Source: Ailurus styani
Lineage: Eukaryota; Chordata; Mammalia; Carnivora; Ailuridae
Assembly (NCBI GenBank): GCA_002007465.1
Contig: LNAC01000340.1
Coordinates: 394,850-458,849, forward strand
DNA: 64,000 nucleotides
Direction of reading: 5' to 3'
The notes beneath the pieces were generated by a model, which had not been told where the DNA came from, searched no databases, and saw nothing but the letters and a program-made list of their open reading frames with translations. The position numbers and the translations under genes are program-made. Below are positions 49,170 through 62,159 of the stretch, piece by piece (position 1 is the stretch's first letter; each line of letters starts with the position of its first letter).

Positions 49170-49390
49170 CCCCCAAACTTTTTATATTCAAGGTCCAATC
49201 ATAAATATTTTCAGCTTCACAGGCCAGACAGTAGCTGTGGTAACTACTACTCTACTCTGCCCTTGTAGCACAAAACCCACCGCAGGCAATATATAAATAA
49301 GTGAGGGCAGCTGTGTTCCAATAAAACTTTATTTGCAAACACAGGCAGAGGGCCTGACTTGGCCTATGGGCCATAGTTTGCTGACCCTTG
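49170..49390 (+). mobile_element. hAT-type DNA transposon fossil (MER1-like)
   Basis: It contains CATAAATATTTTCAGCTTCAC, CTGTGTTCCAATAAAACTTT and ends GTTTGCTGACCCTTG, the inverted form of the CAGGGGTCAGCAAAC terminus. It is the second member of the family in the window. Confidence 0.75.
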
Positions 49391-49619
49391 TACCACGTCA
49401 TCATCACTCACTAACTTCTATTAGTGTCCTGTGCTTACTACCAGTCCTGCTCTATGATGCCCATTGCCAGTGACACACAGATGTCACAGTAGCCAGCTGA
49501 TTCCAGATTAGCTGTGACAGCACCAGTGGATTGCCATGAAGTCCCTGAGGCTTCAGCTACGTAGGCTCATGTGTATGGGTTTCTTCTAAGGCTCTGGATG
49601 GGCCCCCAACAATGGGACT

Positions 49620-49672
49620 GCATATGAATGAATGAATGAATGAATGAGTGAATGAATGAATGAATGAATGAA
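49620..49672. repeat. (GAAT)n microsatellite
   Basis: About 12 GAAT units with one GAGT interruption. Confidence 0.95.
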
Positions 49673-49689
49673 TAATTCATTTGCCTGAG

Positions 49690-50650
49690 GAAGATCTTTC
49701 AATAATACTTCCTCTCCCTCCTAGTTTTCTTCATATCCTGTGGCATGGGAGTGATCATGGGCATTTTGGAGATCTGGGCTAAGAGGAACGATTTAGTTTG
49801 GATCTAGTGGAATGTTTATGCTGTTCACAGTCAGTGATGTGTCTGGTTAGGCTATTGTTTGCCACCCATTGTGGAAATGGTTTCCAGAGCACTCCTACAA
49901 CCCCCTGGGACTCTCAACCATCGCTGTAACCTGAAGGTGCAGGGCTGGAGAAGGCACAGTGCTATCAAAGTGTCCCACGGAGCCTAGCTCTGGAAGGGAG
50001 TGGGTAGAGGGGAAGAAACAAGGTTTAAGATGTAGGGAAACAGAACCCTATCTGTGGAAAATTCCTTTAAGCATCAGACATGTAAATTCCTAAGTGGAGG
50101 ATTGGGTTCTCATCCATGCCTAATCAAAATAGAATTTCTCTCTTTTCAGGAAAATACTTGATTATGCAGTATACACGACTGTGAATGCACCACACATTTT
50201 TTATGAGTACTGCACAAAATAGTACGGCACTTAATGAATGTCAGCTATTTTATTTTATTTTCCCTTCATTGTTCTATAAAAATGAGTGGAAAATAGAAAA
50301 TTGATAACATTGATATTAGTACTAAGAGATGTAGCTCTCAGAAATGTTAACACTGTTAAGAACCAAGAGGGAGAACAGGGAGCAGACATTCCATCAATTT
50401 TTAGGTTGAATTGGACAGTTACTGATATAATCTGGCCAATCATATTCATTTGTGAAGGAAAAGAACAAAATGAAAGAACATGCAGCAAGTATAGGAACCA
50501 CATCATCAAAGATGATGCATAAGTAGGAATTCCACTGTAAATTCTTTGTAACAAAGAAGCCTTCCTTCCTTCTTCCCTTATAACATTTGACCTATACACA
50601 CATTGTCAGTAGCTCATTTGTATAAAAGTCAGACATGACAAAGGACACTT
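49690..50650. other. Intergenic stretch without recognised elements
   Basis: It is AT-rich. I see no gene or clear repeat family. Confidence 0.4.
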
Positions 50651-50654
50651 CATG

Positions 50655-50785
50655 GCCTGAGCCTCAGTTTCTTGATCTGTAAAATGGGGACAATGCCATG
50701 ATTACTGTGAGACGTCCATTAGGAAACGTTTGTGAAAGTGCCTGGCAGGGGGTCAGGCCCCAGTGAGTGGTCAATACACTGAACT
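50655..50785 (+). repeat. MIR SINE fragment, sense
   Basis: It contains GAGCCTCAGTTTCTTGATCTG, AAAATGGGGACAATGCC and AAAGTGCCTGGCAGGGGG. Confidence 0.8.
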
Positions 50786-51094
50786 CTCTTTCCCCCACCA
50801 GCTTGTTGAACATGGAGTGATGAGTTAGGCAATGTTGAAGGCCTTGTTTGTCAGTTTGCCAATGTCTGCACCATTTCCCAGTCTGGCCACTGGCTTAGGG
50901 ATGATGCTGAGTAGCAACCTACCCTTGTTCAGAAACAATTTCAACCCTTGGCATTAGATACAGACCCCTGGTCTGAAGTGAGTGTGTCTGGCAACCTTGT
51001 GCTGCTAGGAATGGGCCCGGAGTGATGAGCACTCCAGAAGAGTGTGGGAAAGAAGACAAGCACCTGCATCCTGTTTGGGAAAGAGGAAATAATG

Positions 51095-51320
51095 GGGAGC
51101 CCATCTTTATTGAACTGGCCCTGCACTAGGTCTTCTGAGACATATGTTCATGCCATGGACATTTCACCCTCACACCAATCCTGTAAGCGGGAGATCATTA
51201 TCCTCTTTCCCAGATGAGGAAGCTAAAGCACACAGATTCCAGGGAACTTGCCCAAGGGTACACGGCAAGACAGCGACAGAGCAGGACTAGAACCCCAATT
51301 CCCCAATTCTAATGTCTGAC
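51095..51320 (-). repeat. MIR SINE, antisense
   Basis: It contains TTATTGAACTGGCCCTGCAC, CCCAGATGAGGAAGCTAAAG and GGAACTTGCCCAAGGGTAC. Confidence 0.75.
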
Positions 51321-51574
51321 ACTTACTCCTCCCCATCACAGATTCCATGGCTCTCCCAAGGCTTAGGGATGGCTTCCCTGGTCCTGCTCTGCTTCTACCA
51401 CCCACCCCCCACCAAGCAAGAAGAAGAAAATTCTGTGATGTTGCTCTCACCAATAAGCCAAACATCTAGAAATTCTAAGGTCGTGGGGATATCTCTGAGG
51501 ATGCCAGATCAAGAATTCCAAGTCCAGAGAGCCCTATTAGTAGTTTACTTGTAAGAAAACACTCTATTCCAGAT

Positions 51575-52165
51575 CTTTATTCATTCGTTCGTTCATTCAC
51601 TCATTCATTCATATATGAATTGAGTATTCACTATGTTTCAAGGGCTGTCTTGGGTGCAGGGATTCAACAGTGAACATGACGGTTATGGTTCCTCTCTTCC
51701 GGGACCTTACATTCCAGTGGAGAAGACAGGCAAACAGATAGAGAATATTACTGCAAAAGGTGATGAGGGTTAAGTAGGAGTCCAAATAGGAAGTTGAGAT
51801 AGAGACAAAACTTTGGGTCAGGAGGTCCAGGGAGGCCCCTCTGAGGATGTGACATTGAATCCTACTTCTAAAGAATGAGGAGGAGGCAGCCAAACAAAAG
51901 GTAAAGAGTGGGGGTGGGGAAGAATTACAGGTAAAGGGAATAGCATGTGCCAAGTCCTGAGAGAGGGAAGTTGGGCCTGTTGGAGGTACTAAGATGGCCC
52001 GTGTGGCTGGAGCACAGGGAGAGCTGAAGAGAGTGGTCAGAGTTGCGTCTGAAGAAGTCATCAGGGTCCAGCTAATGGAAGGCCTAAGTAGTCATGGGGA
52101 GGAGCTTGGGTTTTTACTCTAAGTGCCATGGACACTCATCAAAGCTGAAAACCATTGCTTTCTAG
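51575..52165 (-). mobile_element. L2 LINE, antisense, about 0.6 kb
   Basis: It starts in a (TTCA)n tail (51580-51612), then GGGTGCAGGGATTCAACAGTG, GGGACCTTACATTCCAGTGG, GGCCCCTCTGAGGATGTGAC, CATGTGCCAAGTCCTGAG and GTGTGGCTGGAGCACAGGG. It is a continuous antisense L2 3' portion and is non-coding. Confidence 0.85.
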
Positions 52166-52244
52166 TTATATTTTAATGGGATAGTCAATCTGTAGAAGTA
52201 AGAAAATCCCAGTTTGGATGTTTATCTCCAAATGATAGGCTGAC

Positions 52245-52750
52245 TGCATTAGTGGTCCCTATTCTTCACCCCTTTCTATATCCATGTCCTTTGCCATGGC
52301 CTTTTCCAATTGTTCTCAATAAAGATTCACCTAGAACCTGGACTAGATGGGTGACTTACTTTGGTCAAAGGACTGTAAGCAAATGTGATACATGCAGAGA
52401 GTTGAAAAAGCAATCATAGTTTTCTGCTCCCTCTGCCATTGCCATAAATCATATCTGGCCTCCCTGGAAGAAGAAAAACATAGACCAGAGCTGAGACCCA
52501 GCCATGTCATTTGAGGCCATCCTGGCCTCAACAAGCCAACTCCTATACCTGTGAGTAAGCAAGCATAATTAAGTCAGCTGAGCTAATAATCCCCAATACA
52601 ACTGATCACAGCCCAGCCAAGATCAGCCCAGTCCAGAATACATGGACCATGCAGACTTGGGAGCTAATAAGTGTTTATTGTTATAGATCACCAAGGTTTT
52701 GTGGTTGTTTACTACACAACATTATAGTGGCAATAGGTAACTGACATACA
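52245..52750 (+). repeat. Ancient MaLR-like LTR
   Basis: It contains GACTTACTTTGGTCAAAGGAC, ATGTGATACATGCAGAGAG and ends GTTTACTACACAACATTATAG with GGCAATAGGTAACTGACA, an LTR terminus pattern of the MLT1 type. Confidence 0.6.
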
Positions 52751-52859
52751 CGTCAAACTCAAACTGCTTAACTCTAAATTCCTGAAATCTCAAAATTGAT
52801 AGTTTAGATGCAGTATCTGAATGACTTAGCTCCTTCCAGCACGAACTCTGAACTTTCCA

Positions 52860-53060
52860 ACAGGAATCTTGAATTCCTATCTCATCTCTGTTGTTTATTG
52901 ACTGTCAATGCTTGCACAAGATACTTCACTTCCCTGAGTTTCAGTTTCCTTATCTGTAGGATGGGTTTAAGGAGTCTGCCTACCACGTAAGACTGTTAGA
53001 GGAATCGAGTGAGAAAACACTTTGCGGAGATTAAATACTCTTCTGCAACTCTTAGTCATA
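52860..53060 (+). repeat. MIR SINE, sense
   Basis: It contains CCCTGAGTTTCAGTTTCCTT, ATCTGTAGGATGGG and GAGAAAACACTTTGCGG. Confidence 0.75.
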
Positions 53061-53579
53061 ATCATTGTCTTCATGGATGGAGAAGGGAGAACAAAAGGAA
53101 AAGGAAAATGGAAAGCATGGCATGGGAAGAGATATAAGAGTGTGCTGTGGATAGTAAGTTGAATCTGTTGTAGGGAAGGACCTGGGGACAGTGTTATCTG
53201 GGATATAACATGCTTTGGTTGTAAATTACTTTTCAGGTGATGGATTCAGATGCTAAGAAAGAGTCAGACTGGTATTACCAGAAGCCCAGAGGGGGCCTCC
53301 TGGGCTGGCATGCCTCAGGGATGTTCCATCTGGTGGATATAAATGGTCGAGGTGTCCTACCTATTAAACATGGTCCTAAGGCTGACAGTGGCTGATTCAG
53401 CTAAAGATGGCTCTCCCTAGTCAGGCAACAGTTGAGGGTAAATCCCCCTCCTGTGCTTTGATCCCACCTCCTCATTCCTAGGAGGCCTTGCCTCATTGAT
53501 TCCTCTCTCTCTTGCCCCTTAAAGCCCTGCCTGACACTGTACCCTTCTGAGAATACAAAGTACTATACAAACATGCTCA

Positions 53580-54470
53580 AGCCCCCCTATTCTGAAGTCA
53601 TCTCTCCTCCTGCCATGCTCTCCACACTCCTGCATTTGCCATGGCCTTCTTCATAGTTGTCTATACTTCCCACTCCCTAACTCTCCACTTACGCCCTTAC
53701 TTCTCAGAAGCATTCAGTTCAGGTTGTTTCTTGTTCCCCAGCAACCAATCCTTATAAAATATCAGAGACTTTACATCCTCAATATCACCTACTTCCATTG
53801 TCCCCTTGTTGTTCTGATGGCTATGACCTTGATTTTGATAACTTTCACTTTTGATTTAGAAAATTACAGTAATCTCTGGTCTCTCTCTTTGCATTCTGTA
53901 GCATTTCTGGGCTCTATTCTCTGAATCATAGCTCTGAGCCTGGCTCTGTCTTGCTCCAAATCTCTCGATGGCTCCCCATTGTCCACAAAAATAGTTTAAA
54001 CTCTCTTGGTGCTTCACAAACCTTAGTTTTTTGGTCTTATCCAGTTTTTTTTTTTAATTTACTACCACTCTCAATTATGAATCCTATGCTCCCATCAAAC
54101 TTAATTATTGGTCATCCCTTGTACATACTGAATACGTGAATACCTCCATGCCTTTGCTCAGGCTGTTCCCTCTTCCCTGTCCATCTCTGCAATTTCTATA
54201 CCCCTGAATCATACCAAATTTTCACAGCCCAGCATAAATACTTCCTCCTCCATGAAGCTTTATCTTATCTTCTCAGGAGAAATAAATCTTTCTCTTTTCC
54301 TTCCCTGGAAATTGATATTTTGGGACATTTTTGTATAGTATTTGCACATATTATATCTCCCTCTTTGGACTGAGGACTTCTTGAGAGCACAACTCATCTA
54401 CGAATCACCATAAATACTCGGCCCAGTGCATTGCACAGAGCAACTAGCATTTTCGAACAAATAAATGAGC
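53580..54470 (+). repeat. L2 LINE copy, diverged
   Basis: It contains CCATGCCTTTGCTCAGGCTG, TTCCCTCTTCCCTGTCCATC, CTTGAGAGCACAACTCATC and GCACAGAGCAACTAGC in L2 sense order, with an upstream part CTCTCGATGGCTCCCCATTG. Confidence 0.65.
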
Positions 54471-54479
54471 ATATTTCAA

Positions 54480-55380
54480 AATGTCATTGTCATAAAGATG
54501 ATAGCCATAAATCATAACCACTAACAGTTATACCATATACTGAAGTCACCTTTATGATACTAGTTAACTGAGGGGTTGCAAACTCCAAAGTCTATGAGGG
54601 TCAGACAAGTAGTGTAGATGGTAAAACAGGCTTGGGTAAGTCCAGAGGCAAATGTTACAGTATCTGCCATATCTAACGGGGGCACCAGGCAATCATTGGC
54701 ACTTGGAAATATGGGCCCAGCGTTACAGGTCATTTGATTATTGCAGAGACACTAGAAACACAAATATTTATGTAAAATCTTCCAGTTTTTAAAAGATGGC
54801 AACTAGCTCAGTTTTTTAACAGTGGGGCTGCCAATTTGCAAGTTCTGGGTTGGAGAACGCTATATTCTGTTTAAGTGAAAAGACTTGTTAATTGACTTAC
54901 CAGATACAATATACCCTGTCAAAGGCGGCTGGCTCTCCAAGAATTAGAGCATCCTACAATGCATTTAAGGCTAGCTCCATGGTTGATTCAGAAGGCACTT
55001 TGTGGCTTTGCCATGTCTAGGCATCTCATTTCCAACATCAGTCATCATCAGGGAAAACAGAGAAGAGCTTGCTGGGAGCTGAAACTCTCTACTTGTCTGT
55101 ATTCTAGAGACAACTACATTGCTTCTTTTTATGACTACATCTATTTGCAAGCTTGTGCACATTACCCCCTCAGTCTCTTGCACTGGGTGATCACTCTGCT
55201 GGCCTCTGGGCAAGTATCAGAGAACTGTGAGGCCAGCTCTCCCAGCCCTTCAGACTTCATATAGCCTCAGTGGTTTGGCAGGGCCCAGACCCAGGGAGCT
55301 GAGGGCTAGACAAGAAACCACTACACTCCCCCATGCCCCAGATCATCTGTTTTGCACCATTCTTACAGGAATTATTAACA
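54480..55380. other. Intergenic stretch without recognised elements
   Basis: I see nothing codable. The 54959-55264 plus frame (101 codons) has no recognisable domain. Confidence 0.4.
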
Positions 55381-55449
55381 CTTGATGGTAACAATAATTA
55401 TGTATTGAGCCCCTAAGCTAGGCATTTGACAAGCTTGCTGAATTGTCAC

Positions 55450-55830
55450 AATAATCCTGCAAAGTATACAATTGCACAAATTACTAGGAAAGTTAGTGGT
55501 TATAACAAGACAACCCCTGAAATCCCAGTGGTTGAACCCAAGGAAAGTTTATTTCTTGCTCACCTCATAGTCCAATGTGGTTTTGGTAAGGCGGGGGGAG
55601 CTCTGCTCCATGCAGCAATTTGGGGACCCAGAATCCTTCCACCTTGTGGCTGTACCCTCCTCTGGGATCACAGGACTCTCTCTATTCAGCTGGAAAATGG
55701 GGTAAAGAGAATAAGAATTGCACATGGGAGATGTTCATCAACTCATTCTAGAAGAAGCTCCCATCATTTCTTCTCCCGTTCTATAAACCAGAACTCAGTC
55801 ATTTGGCCATACCTAACTGCAAATATAGCC
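55450..55830 (+). repeat. Ancient interspersed repeat (weak)
   Basis: It contains AATCCCAGTGGTTGAACCC, AGTTTATTTCTTGCTCACC and GGGGAGCTCTGCTCCATG. Text like this belongs to a common old mammalian repeat that I cannot name. Confidence 0.4.
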
Positions 55831-55904
55831 AGGCATTGTGTTCAGGAGGAATAGGGGAGACAGATACTGATGAGTTCTAGTAGCGCGCACCATAGCAGTC
55901 ATTC

Positions 55905-56015
55905 CCATTGCCCTACCTAGGAAAACAAGAGTCTGAGAAGTTACATCACTTGCGTAAGGTCTATGTGGCAGAGCTGGGCCTCCACCTGGGCTGCCCTGGC
56001 CCTGATGTCTTTTCA
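55905..56015 (-). repeat. MIR SINE fragment, antisense
   Basis: It contains GTCTGAGAAGTTACATCACTTG and GGCAGAGCTGGGCCTCC. Confidence 0.5.
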
Positions 56016-56725
56016 TTGCTCCATTTGGTCCTTTTTGCATCTATGAATGTGATATGTCCACTTCCATAAGACCACTTGCATTTGGAGAATGTTGGCATAC
56101 CTCTGTAGGATTTTGCCTAAAAAGGCCCTTGACTCTTAAATATTTTAACTTCCCTAAAGAGGCACAGATGGCTTTCTTCTAGGATAGAAAAATAAAAGGA
56201 GTGGACTACAGTGATGTGTACTCCACCTGTCCATCAAGGTTTACCTGGGGCACTCTCAGACTAAAGGTATGCCACTTTGAATTGTTAATTAGCTTATAGA
56301 TTGCTTCCCCTACCCCCAGCATCTTGAGAGTACATTGAATCTTTTATTTACACACTTATCAGCACCTATTCATGTATTTTGGTTGCTTAATTTCTCAGAG
56401 TTAAGGTAGCTTAAAAGTTTATATGAATGTGACATGTTATGTGATAGAACCCAAGAGTAAAATTAGTTATCTACAGATAAGAAACCTCAATGTTACTCAT
56501 TTAAGAACTACCTTCCCATCAAAAAAAAAAAAAAAAGCAAAAGCAAGAACAAAAACAAACAAACAACTTGACCAGGTGATCCTATTGCACATTCTCCCAT
56601 TACTCTGTATTCTCATGACATCATCACAATTACAATTTTTAAAATCACTTGAGTAATCATTGGTTTAATGTCTGTCTTTCTCTCTAGACTATAAACTCCA
56701 TGAAGGCAAAAATCATGACTTTTCT

Positions 56726-56920
56726 GGGGGAGCTGGGTGGCTCAGTAGGTTAGGTGTCCAACTCTTGGTTTCAGCTCAGGTTGTGATCTCATAGGTGATG
56801 GGATCAAGCCCCACATTGGGCTCTGTGTTCAGTGGGAAGTCTGCTTAAAATATTCTCTTCCTCCAGCCCTCTCCTACCTTCTCTCTCTCTCTCTCAAATA
56901 AATAAACATTAAAAAAATAG
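56726..56920 (+). mobile_element. CAN SINE (older, diverged)
   Basis: It has the head GGGAGCTGGGTGGCTCAGTAGG, CCAACTCTTGGTTTCAGC, a CT-rich tract and an AAATAAATAAACATT tail. No clean target-site duplication is visible, in keeping with greater age. Confidence 0.88.
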
Positions 56921-56944
56921 TCATATGTTTTTCGTTTACCACTT

Positions 56945-57480
56945 GTATTGGTCAGCTAATGCTGTGTAACAAACAATACCCAAACTTAGTCACGTTCAAC
57001 AACAACTATTTATGATCACTTACATATTCACAGATCAGCTGAGGTTTCTCTCAGCGGAGTGAGAATATACACTTAGTCTCTTGCAGGGCACCTGTGAAGT
57101 CACACTGCATAAGGTGCAAACATAGGGAGGGGTGAATAATGCAGTGTTTCATGTGCCTGTATCTGCAGTAGCTGGTGCACTGCATTCTACATCAGTGATG
57201 TGAAATAAATGTTTCTTGAAATAAATGCTTGAATAAATATAGAGGGTATTACTGTAATCTCTCTGGGTCGAAAAAAACCCCTCTGGTTGGTAAGGATCAA
57301 CTAATGTAAAAGGATAATACATTAAAAGATTGATTCATATCTGTTCCTTCTAAATCTTTCCCTTCCTGCAGCTCAAGCAGGGAGCTGGGTGGACTTCATG
57401 TGTCCACTTACAGGGTGGAAGAGTTGAAGCCAACCAGAGCTAGTTTTTTCCATCTTTTGTTCAAATCTCAGCCATGTGAA
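56945..57480 (+). repeat. Ancient interspersed repeat (weak)
   Basis: It begins ATTGGTCAGCTAATGCTGTG followed by TAACAAACAATACCCAAAC, as in the element at 42195-42615. The rest is too diverged to place. Confidence 0.4.
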
Positions 57481-58254
57481 GGGAAAATGTCAGTCTCCCC
57501 AAAAAAGAAGGGAAGGAAGAGAGACTTTTGAGAGAAGACGACTGAGCCAGAAAAAGGAACACTGACCATGGAGTGCAGTGGAGCCCTACATACTGCTCTG
57601 TGGTCAAGTCTGAAAAGATGGAAGAACTTCAGGGAGGACAGCTTCTCAGGGTCCCTGAGACAGACAGACCCTGGGCCTATCCATCAAGATCCCTAAACCC
57701 TGCAAATGGTCCAGAAGCAAGTAGCTCTGGACATCAGAGTCCCCTCAGACTGGGACAGTGAGAATATCTGACCAGTTGAGCCTCCCACAGTTCCTGAAGG
57801 AGGCCCCAGTCCAGTTGGAGACTCAATGTCCCACATTGGGTAAGGGCCTAGGGTCATAATTAAGATGATTTAAAGGAAATAAAGAAAATGCTATTTCCTA
57901 TACATGTGAGTTAGAGAAGAGTTATTCACACTCATTGAACCATGAAAATTGTAGCTGGGAATTGGCAAACCAAGGCTCTTTGAAAGCTTCATGTAATAAT
58001 AATATTTCAATATTTTGCGGACATTTGTTACCATTTTCATGTGAAACCTTACAGACCCATACAAAGGTTTGCACAGAGCACTAGGGGAGAGATGCTGATA
58101 ATAAGATCAAGAACCTTTCTCCGTACCTTGCAGGGTTTGAGGGCTCTTTTGTAAAACCCACACAATCCCAGACTGTGAAGTTAAATTAGCAATAATGTTT
58201 AAATTATGCAGGTTCCCAGCTGTGCTGTGATGTTTGCACACTTTCTAGGAAGTG

Positions 58255-58270
58255 ACTAATTATAATTAGT
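58255..58270. promoter_or_regulatory. Perfect 16-bp palindrome actaattataattagt
   Basis: It contains two inverted TAATTA homeodomain cores in a repeat-poor stretch (about 58150-58320), about 26.6 kb upstream of the ABTB3 start. A regulatory role is inferred only. Confidence 0.3.
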
Positions 58271-58559
58271 GCTTAAATACAAAAGACATACCATCATTAA
58301 AAGAAAAGGAGAAAATAAATCTTACGTGTTTAGATCTTGGTCTCCCAGCACTGGCTATACTCATTCACTTATGCTGGGATTGCTAGCTGAAGGACAGGAG
58401 GGACATGTTGATTTCCACACTACATGTGAGGAGATGGATGTAAATGTTTGTGGGTCAAGCGAGGACACCAGACACAAAACAATTCCCAAGACTAAGAATC
58501 TGATGTCAGCTGGTCACCTCACCAGGAAGGGAGGGAGGAGCAGAACCAAGGAGCAAGCC

Positions 58560-58680
58560 ATCAGCAGAGCTGAGTTCTTGTTCCGGCTCTTTCCCTCATC
58601 ATTTGTGGAAGGTCACTTAGCTTCTCTGGGTTTCACTTTTCTGATCTGCAAAGTGGAACCAACAATGCCTGCCCTGAATG
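58560..58680 (+). repeat. MIR SINE fragment, sense
   Basis: It contains GAAGGTCACTTAGCTTCTCTG and TCACTTTTCTGATCTGC. Confidence 0.65.
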
Positions 58681-58689
58681 TTTGGTAAT

Positions 58690-58727
58690 TTGTGTGTGTG
58701 TATGAGAGAGAGAGAGAGAGAGAGAAT
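58690..58727. repeat. (TG)n-(AG)n compound microsatellite
   Basis: A short TG run is followed by about 11 AG units. Confidence 0.95.
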
Positions 58728-58849
58728 ATTTTTTTTCCTTGAAACAATAGCCACTATTTTTTCAGGGCTTATATGGTGTCAGGCCCTGGGATGGACTCTA
58801 TGGATTTGAGAGTAAAGAGGAAACACAGCACCAGCTTATATTATGATGG

Positions 58850-58975
58850 TTTTCCCTTTCACCATTAGTGACAGGATCCAGGTCTTGGTCCCATCCCCAG
58901 CACCTACCATTGTGTCTGCACATAGTAGACACTCAATAAATATTATTTGGAAGAAGGAAGGAAGAAAGACACTGA
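58850..58975 (+). repeat. L2 3' end
   Basis: It contains CATCCCCAGCACCTACCATTG, CTGCACATAGTAGACACTC and AATAAATATTATTTGG, close to the L2 terminus. Confidence 0.8.
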
Positions 58976-59399
58976 CAGAGAATGATTTAAATATGTTAGT
59001 GTTGCCTCATCTGCACCATCAACTCTGAAAACAAGGGGTGTGTCTGACATCTCTGACTTACTACAGCACTTTGTGGTTCTGTGCAGGCAATTGTTCATAC
59101 ATTTCCATGAATAGTGAGTTCCCACCCTATAGAATCCTCTGTAGTAGGTGCTGAGCGCACAGCACTAAAAACACAGCCACCCATCCTGCCTCATGGGACT
59201 TAAATTAGAAAGGTGGAAAGGGGAGTCTGATTGTTAATGAATCACCTAATGAATCACCAAACCAAGAAAAACCCAACCAAAAATTGTGAAGAGTAAGTAA
59301 TGCAGCAAAACAAACACTAGTCACTGCCTATTGGGTAACAACCCCCTTCCTTCTTTGGCTAACACAACCTGAATTTGTTTAGGTTTAGGAGCCATAGCC

Positions 59400-59900
59400 C
59401 CAGTCACAAGTGACTCAACAAAATGTAGACAGGTTGAACTAAACTGTCAGGATACTTCTATTTCCCTCTACCACTTATTGGTCTGGAGTGGACATGTGAC
59501 CCAGTTCTGGCCAATAGGTTGTGAGGAGGAGTCTACTGGTGGCTTCTGGGAAATATTTTCCTCCCTGATAGAAGAACAGCCCTTTTGCCCTTTTTCCTGT
59601 CCTTTCTGCTTGGGATGCAGTCATGTGACAATGTCATATTTGCAGCTGTGTCAGCCATCTTGTGACACTAAGGGACACATTGTGGACACAGAGATGATGG
59701 CAGAGTAGCCATACTTGGGTTCCTGATGGCATCTGTTGGAGTCTCTCAAGAAGCCAGATGAGTAGCTTCCTTTTTCCCATTCTGAGTTCTGAACAGATTG
59801 AGAAATCAGATAGTGGAGAAAGATGAAGGGGAAAATATCTTGGCTGCTGCTAAGTGCCAAGTATGGGATGTAACTTAATGGGGAGCCAGTAGGGTTTGAG
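59400..59900 (+). repeat. Ancient LTR-like fragment
   Basis: It contains GTTCTGGCCAATAGGTTGTG, GTGGCTTCTGGGAAATATTT and GTGTCAGCCATCTTGTGAC, then GAGATGATGGCAGAGTAGCC. Confidence 0.55.
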
Positions 59901-59909
59901 CCCCCAGGT

Positions 59910-61480
59910 TAGGCACTAGTTACAGATGATGCCTATAGTGGCAAAGCCTGGGTCCTGCACGTGGCACGCTGAGCCCTAAGAGGAGCTTGGCCAATTTACC
60001 AAACAGATAAGCTACTCTTCCTCCCCAGGGACAGAGAGAACAAAGGGAAAGACCAGGAGTTAAGAGTGCTTGAGCTTCTACCCCATGGAAGGAAGGGTCA
60101 CAAAACTCCTCTCCCCCATCCCAAACACAGAGCTGAGCCACAGCACCAACTCTAGAATTGCTTTCAATCCTCCTATGAAATGAGACTCATAAATCTCTAT
60201 TATTTAAGTTACTTTCAGTCAGGTGTTCTGTTCATTACAGCTGAAGCATCTTAAGGGTCTAAGCACCATAAAAGAAAAGCAGAGCACAGTGAAAGGGCTC
60301 TTTCCATTTTCATTTGGACAGGGGTGCAGGTAGTCATGGGAAAACATCTCTAGATTTGTGCTGTTTAAACTGCTCTTGAAGGATGAGGGGCAAGGCCTCA
60401 CAGACAGGGAACAGAAGTGAGAAGACACAGACAGATCAAAAGAAGGTCCATGTGGCTGAAGTGGACTCAGGGCAAGGGAGATTCATGAGACATGATACAA
60501 GAGAGGGAGGCAGGTGCTGGATCATAGCTTTATAGACAGGATGTGGCAGCCTAGGCTCCCAAGAAGCAGGAACCCAGAAGGTTTGCATGAAAGGATTTTT
60601 ATTACGGAGTATCTTAGGACCTCTCTGCTGTGAGAGAGAGGGAGGAAAAGAAGCAGATTGGGCAGAGACACATTCAAATGTGATGCAGGCACAACAGCAG
60701 CCTCAGCTGAACCCTGGGGGAGTTCTGGATATGGACTAGCCTTCATAGCTGTACCAAGATAGGTCAAGACAACCAGAACTTATTACTCCCCCACATGGAT
60801 TTGTCATTGCATGTGGGTTACCTGGGAAAGGTGACACTTAGCTGGGATAATGTCCAAAGGGGCTGACAGCTGAGTGGAAAATTGCCCACATAAAGAATCA
60901 CTGTTGGAGCCGCAGATATTTGAATAATTTGCCAAAAAGCAAAGGTATATCCTATGTGGACTTGGCCTAATTGTTCAAGATATTTGGGCTTCTGCTTGGG
61001 GATAGGGTAGGAGTTGGGCTTAAGGAATGCTTAATGACTTCTTAGAGGGAGGATTAACGATTCCAGCAAGACTTGCACACCTTGAAAACCCGCATAGGTA
61101 CAAACACCTCCACTGCCCTTTAGCCTGCTCCCAAGCTGATGATTTACTGTGCTTGATGAGTTTTGTGAATAAAAGCAAGATCACAGCTACTGGTCTTTCT
61201 GCTCTCTTACTAAACGGATTCATTGTCTTCCCTTCTGGCATTTTCCTCAGGCTTCTTATCCAGGCTGACTCAGCCATTGCCTTCCTTCAGAATTCTCCAC
61301 CTGGCTTTGGGCTCAGCCCCAGCACATATTCTTTGTGTCTTTATTAATATGCTTTGTGTCAACTTCTGCTCCTGCAAAGAATTAGTCACCCAATTTCTGA
61401 ACCATTGCCTCCACGATAAGAAGGTGCTCTCATAATTGGAAGGGATGCGTTACAGCAAAAACACTTAGACATTGGAGACT
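59910..61480. other. Intergenic stretch without recognised elements
   Basis: I see no gene. Faint repeat-like words occur but none can be placed. Confidence 0.4.
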
Positions 61481-61489
61481 GAGTTCTGT

Positions 61490-62025
61490 AGTTGGCATCT
61501 GATGGGATTTGGGGTCTCCACAGCTCCCCCTTATTCATATGGTAACTGTTCTTCCCATCTTTTGGGGAACCACCCTTGGCGTATGCTATCCATCATGTTC
61601 CATACTCTGGCCTCTAGGATTGCCAAGGTCAGGCAAGATGGACGAAAAAGAGGGTCAATTCCTTCTGATCATAGTGATTGGTTCAATGAATGAGCATGTG
61701 GCCTCAGCTGAACCAACCACTACTCAGCTTTTTCCATTCTAGTCAGAGATTTGTATGAACCTGGAGCTGCTGGTGGCTAGCTACCCCACCAGAGAATAAA
61801 GCCCACACAAAGAGAGAGAGCCGAACAAGGAGTAGAGAGACATGACAGCATTTGTGATCCCTTATGACAAATGCCCTGGAAGCCAACCCATCCATCTCCT
61901 TGTTTAGGCAGGACTCCAAATTCCATATCCCTCTCCACCCCATGTTTTAAAATTTTTTCTTAAATGAGTTTAAAATGAGTTTCTGTTACTTGCAGGAGAA
62001 GATTTCTGACCAATACGGATTAACT
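61490..62025 (+). repeat. LTR-like fragment (weak)
   Basis: It contains GATTGGTTCAATGAATGAGC and ends GTTTCTGTTACTTGCAGGAG with TTTCTGACCAATACGG, an LTR-terminus-like pattern. Confidence 0.4.
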
Positions 62026-62159
62026 AAGCCATGACCCCCATATCTGTAATCCTATCAAATACCAGCACCGAAAGATTCATTTATTCATGTGATCATTCAA
62101 CAAATGTCTGCCAAGTGCTTACAAGTTTGAGAAGATATAAAAATAGAAAATCAACACAG

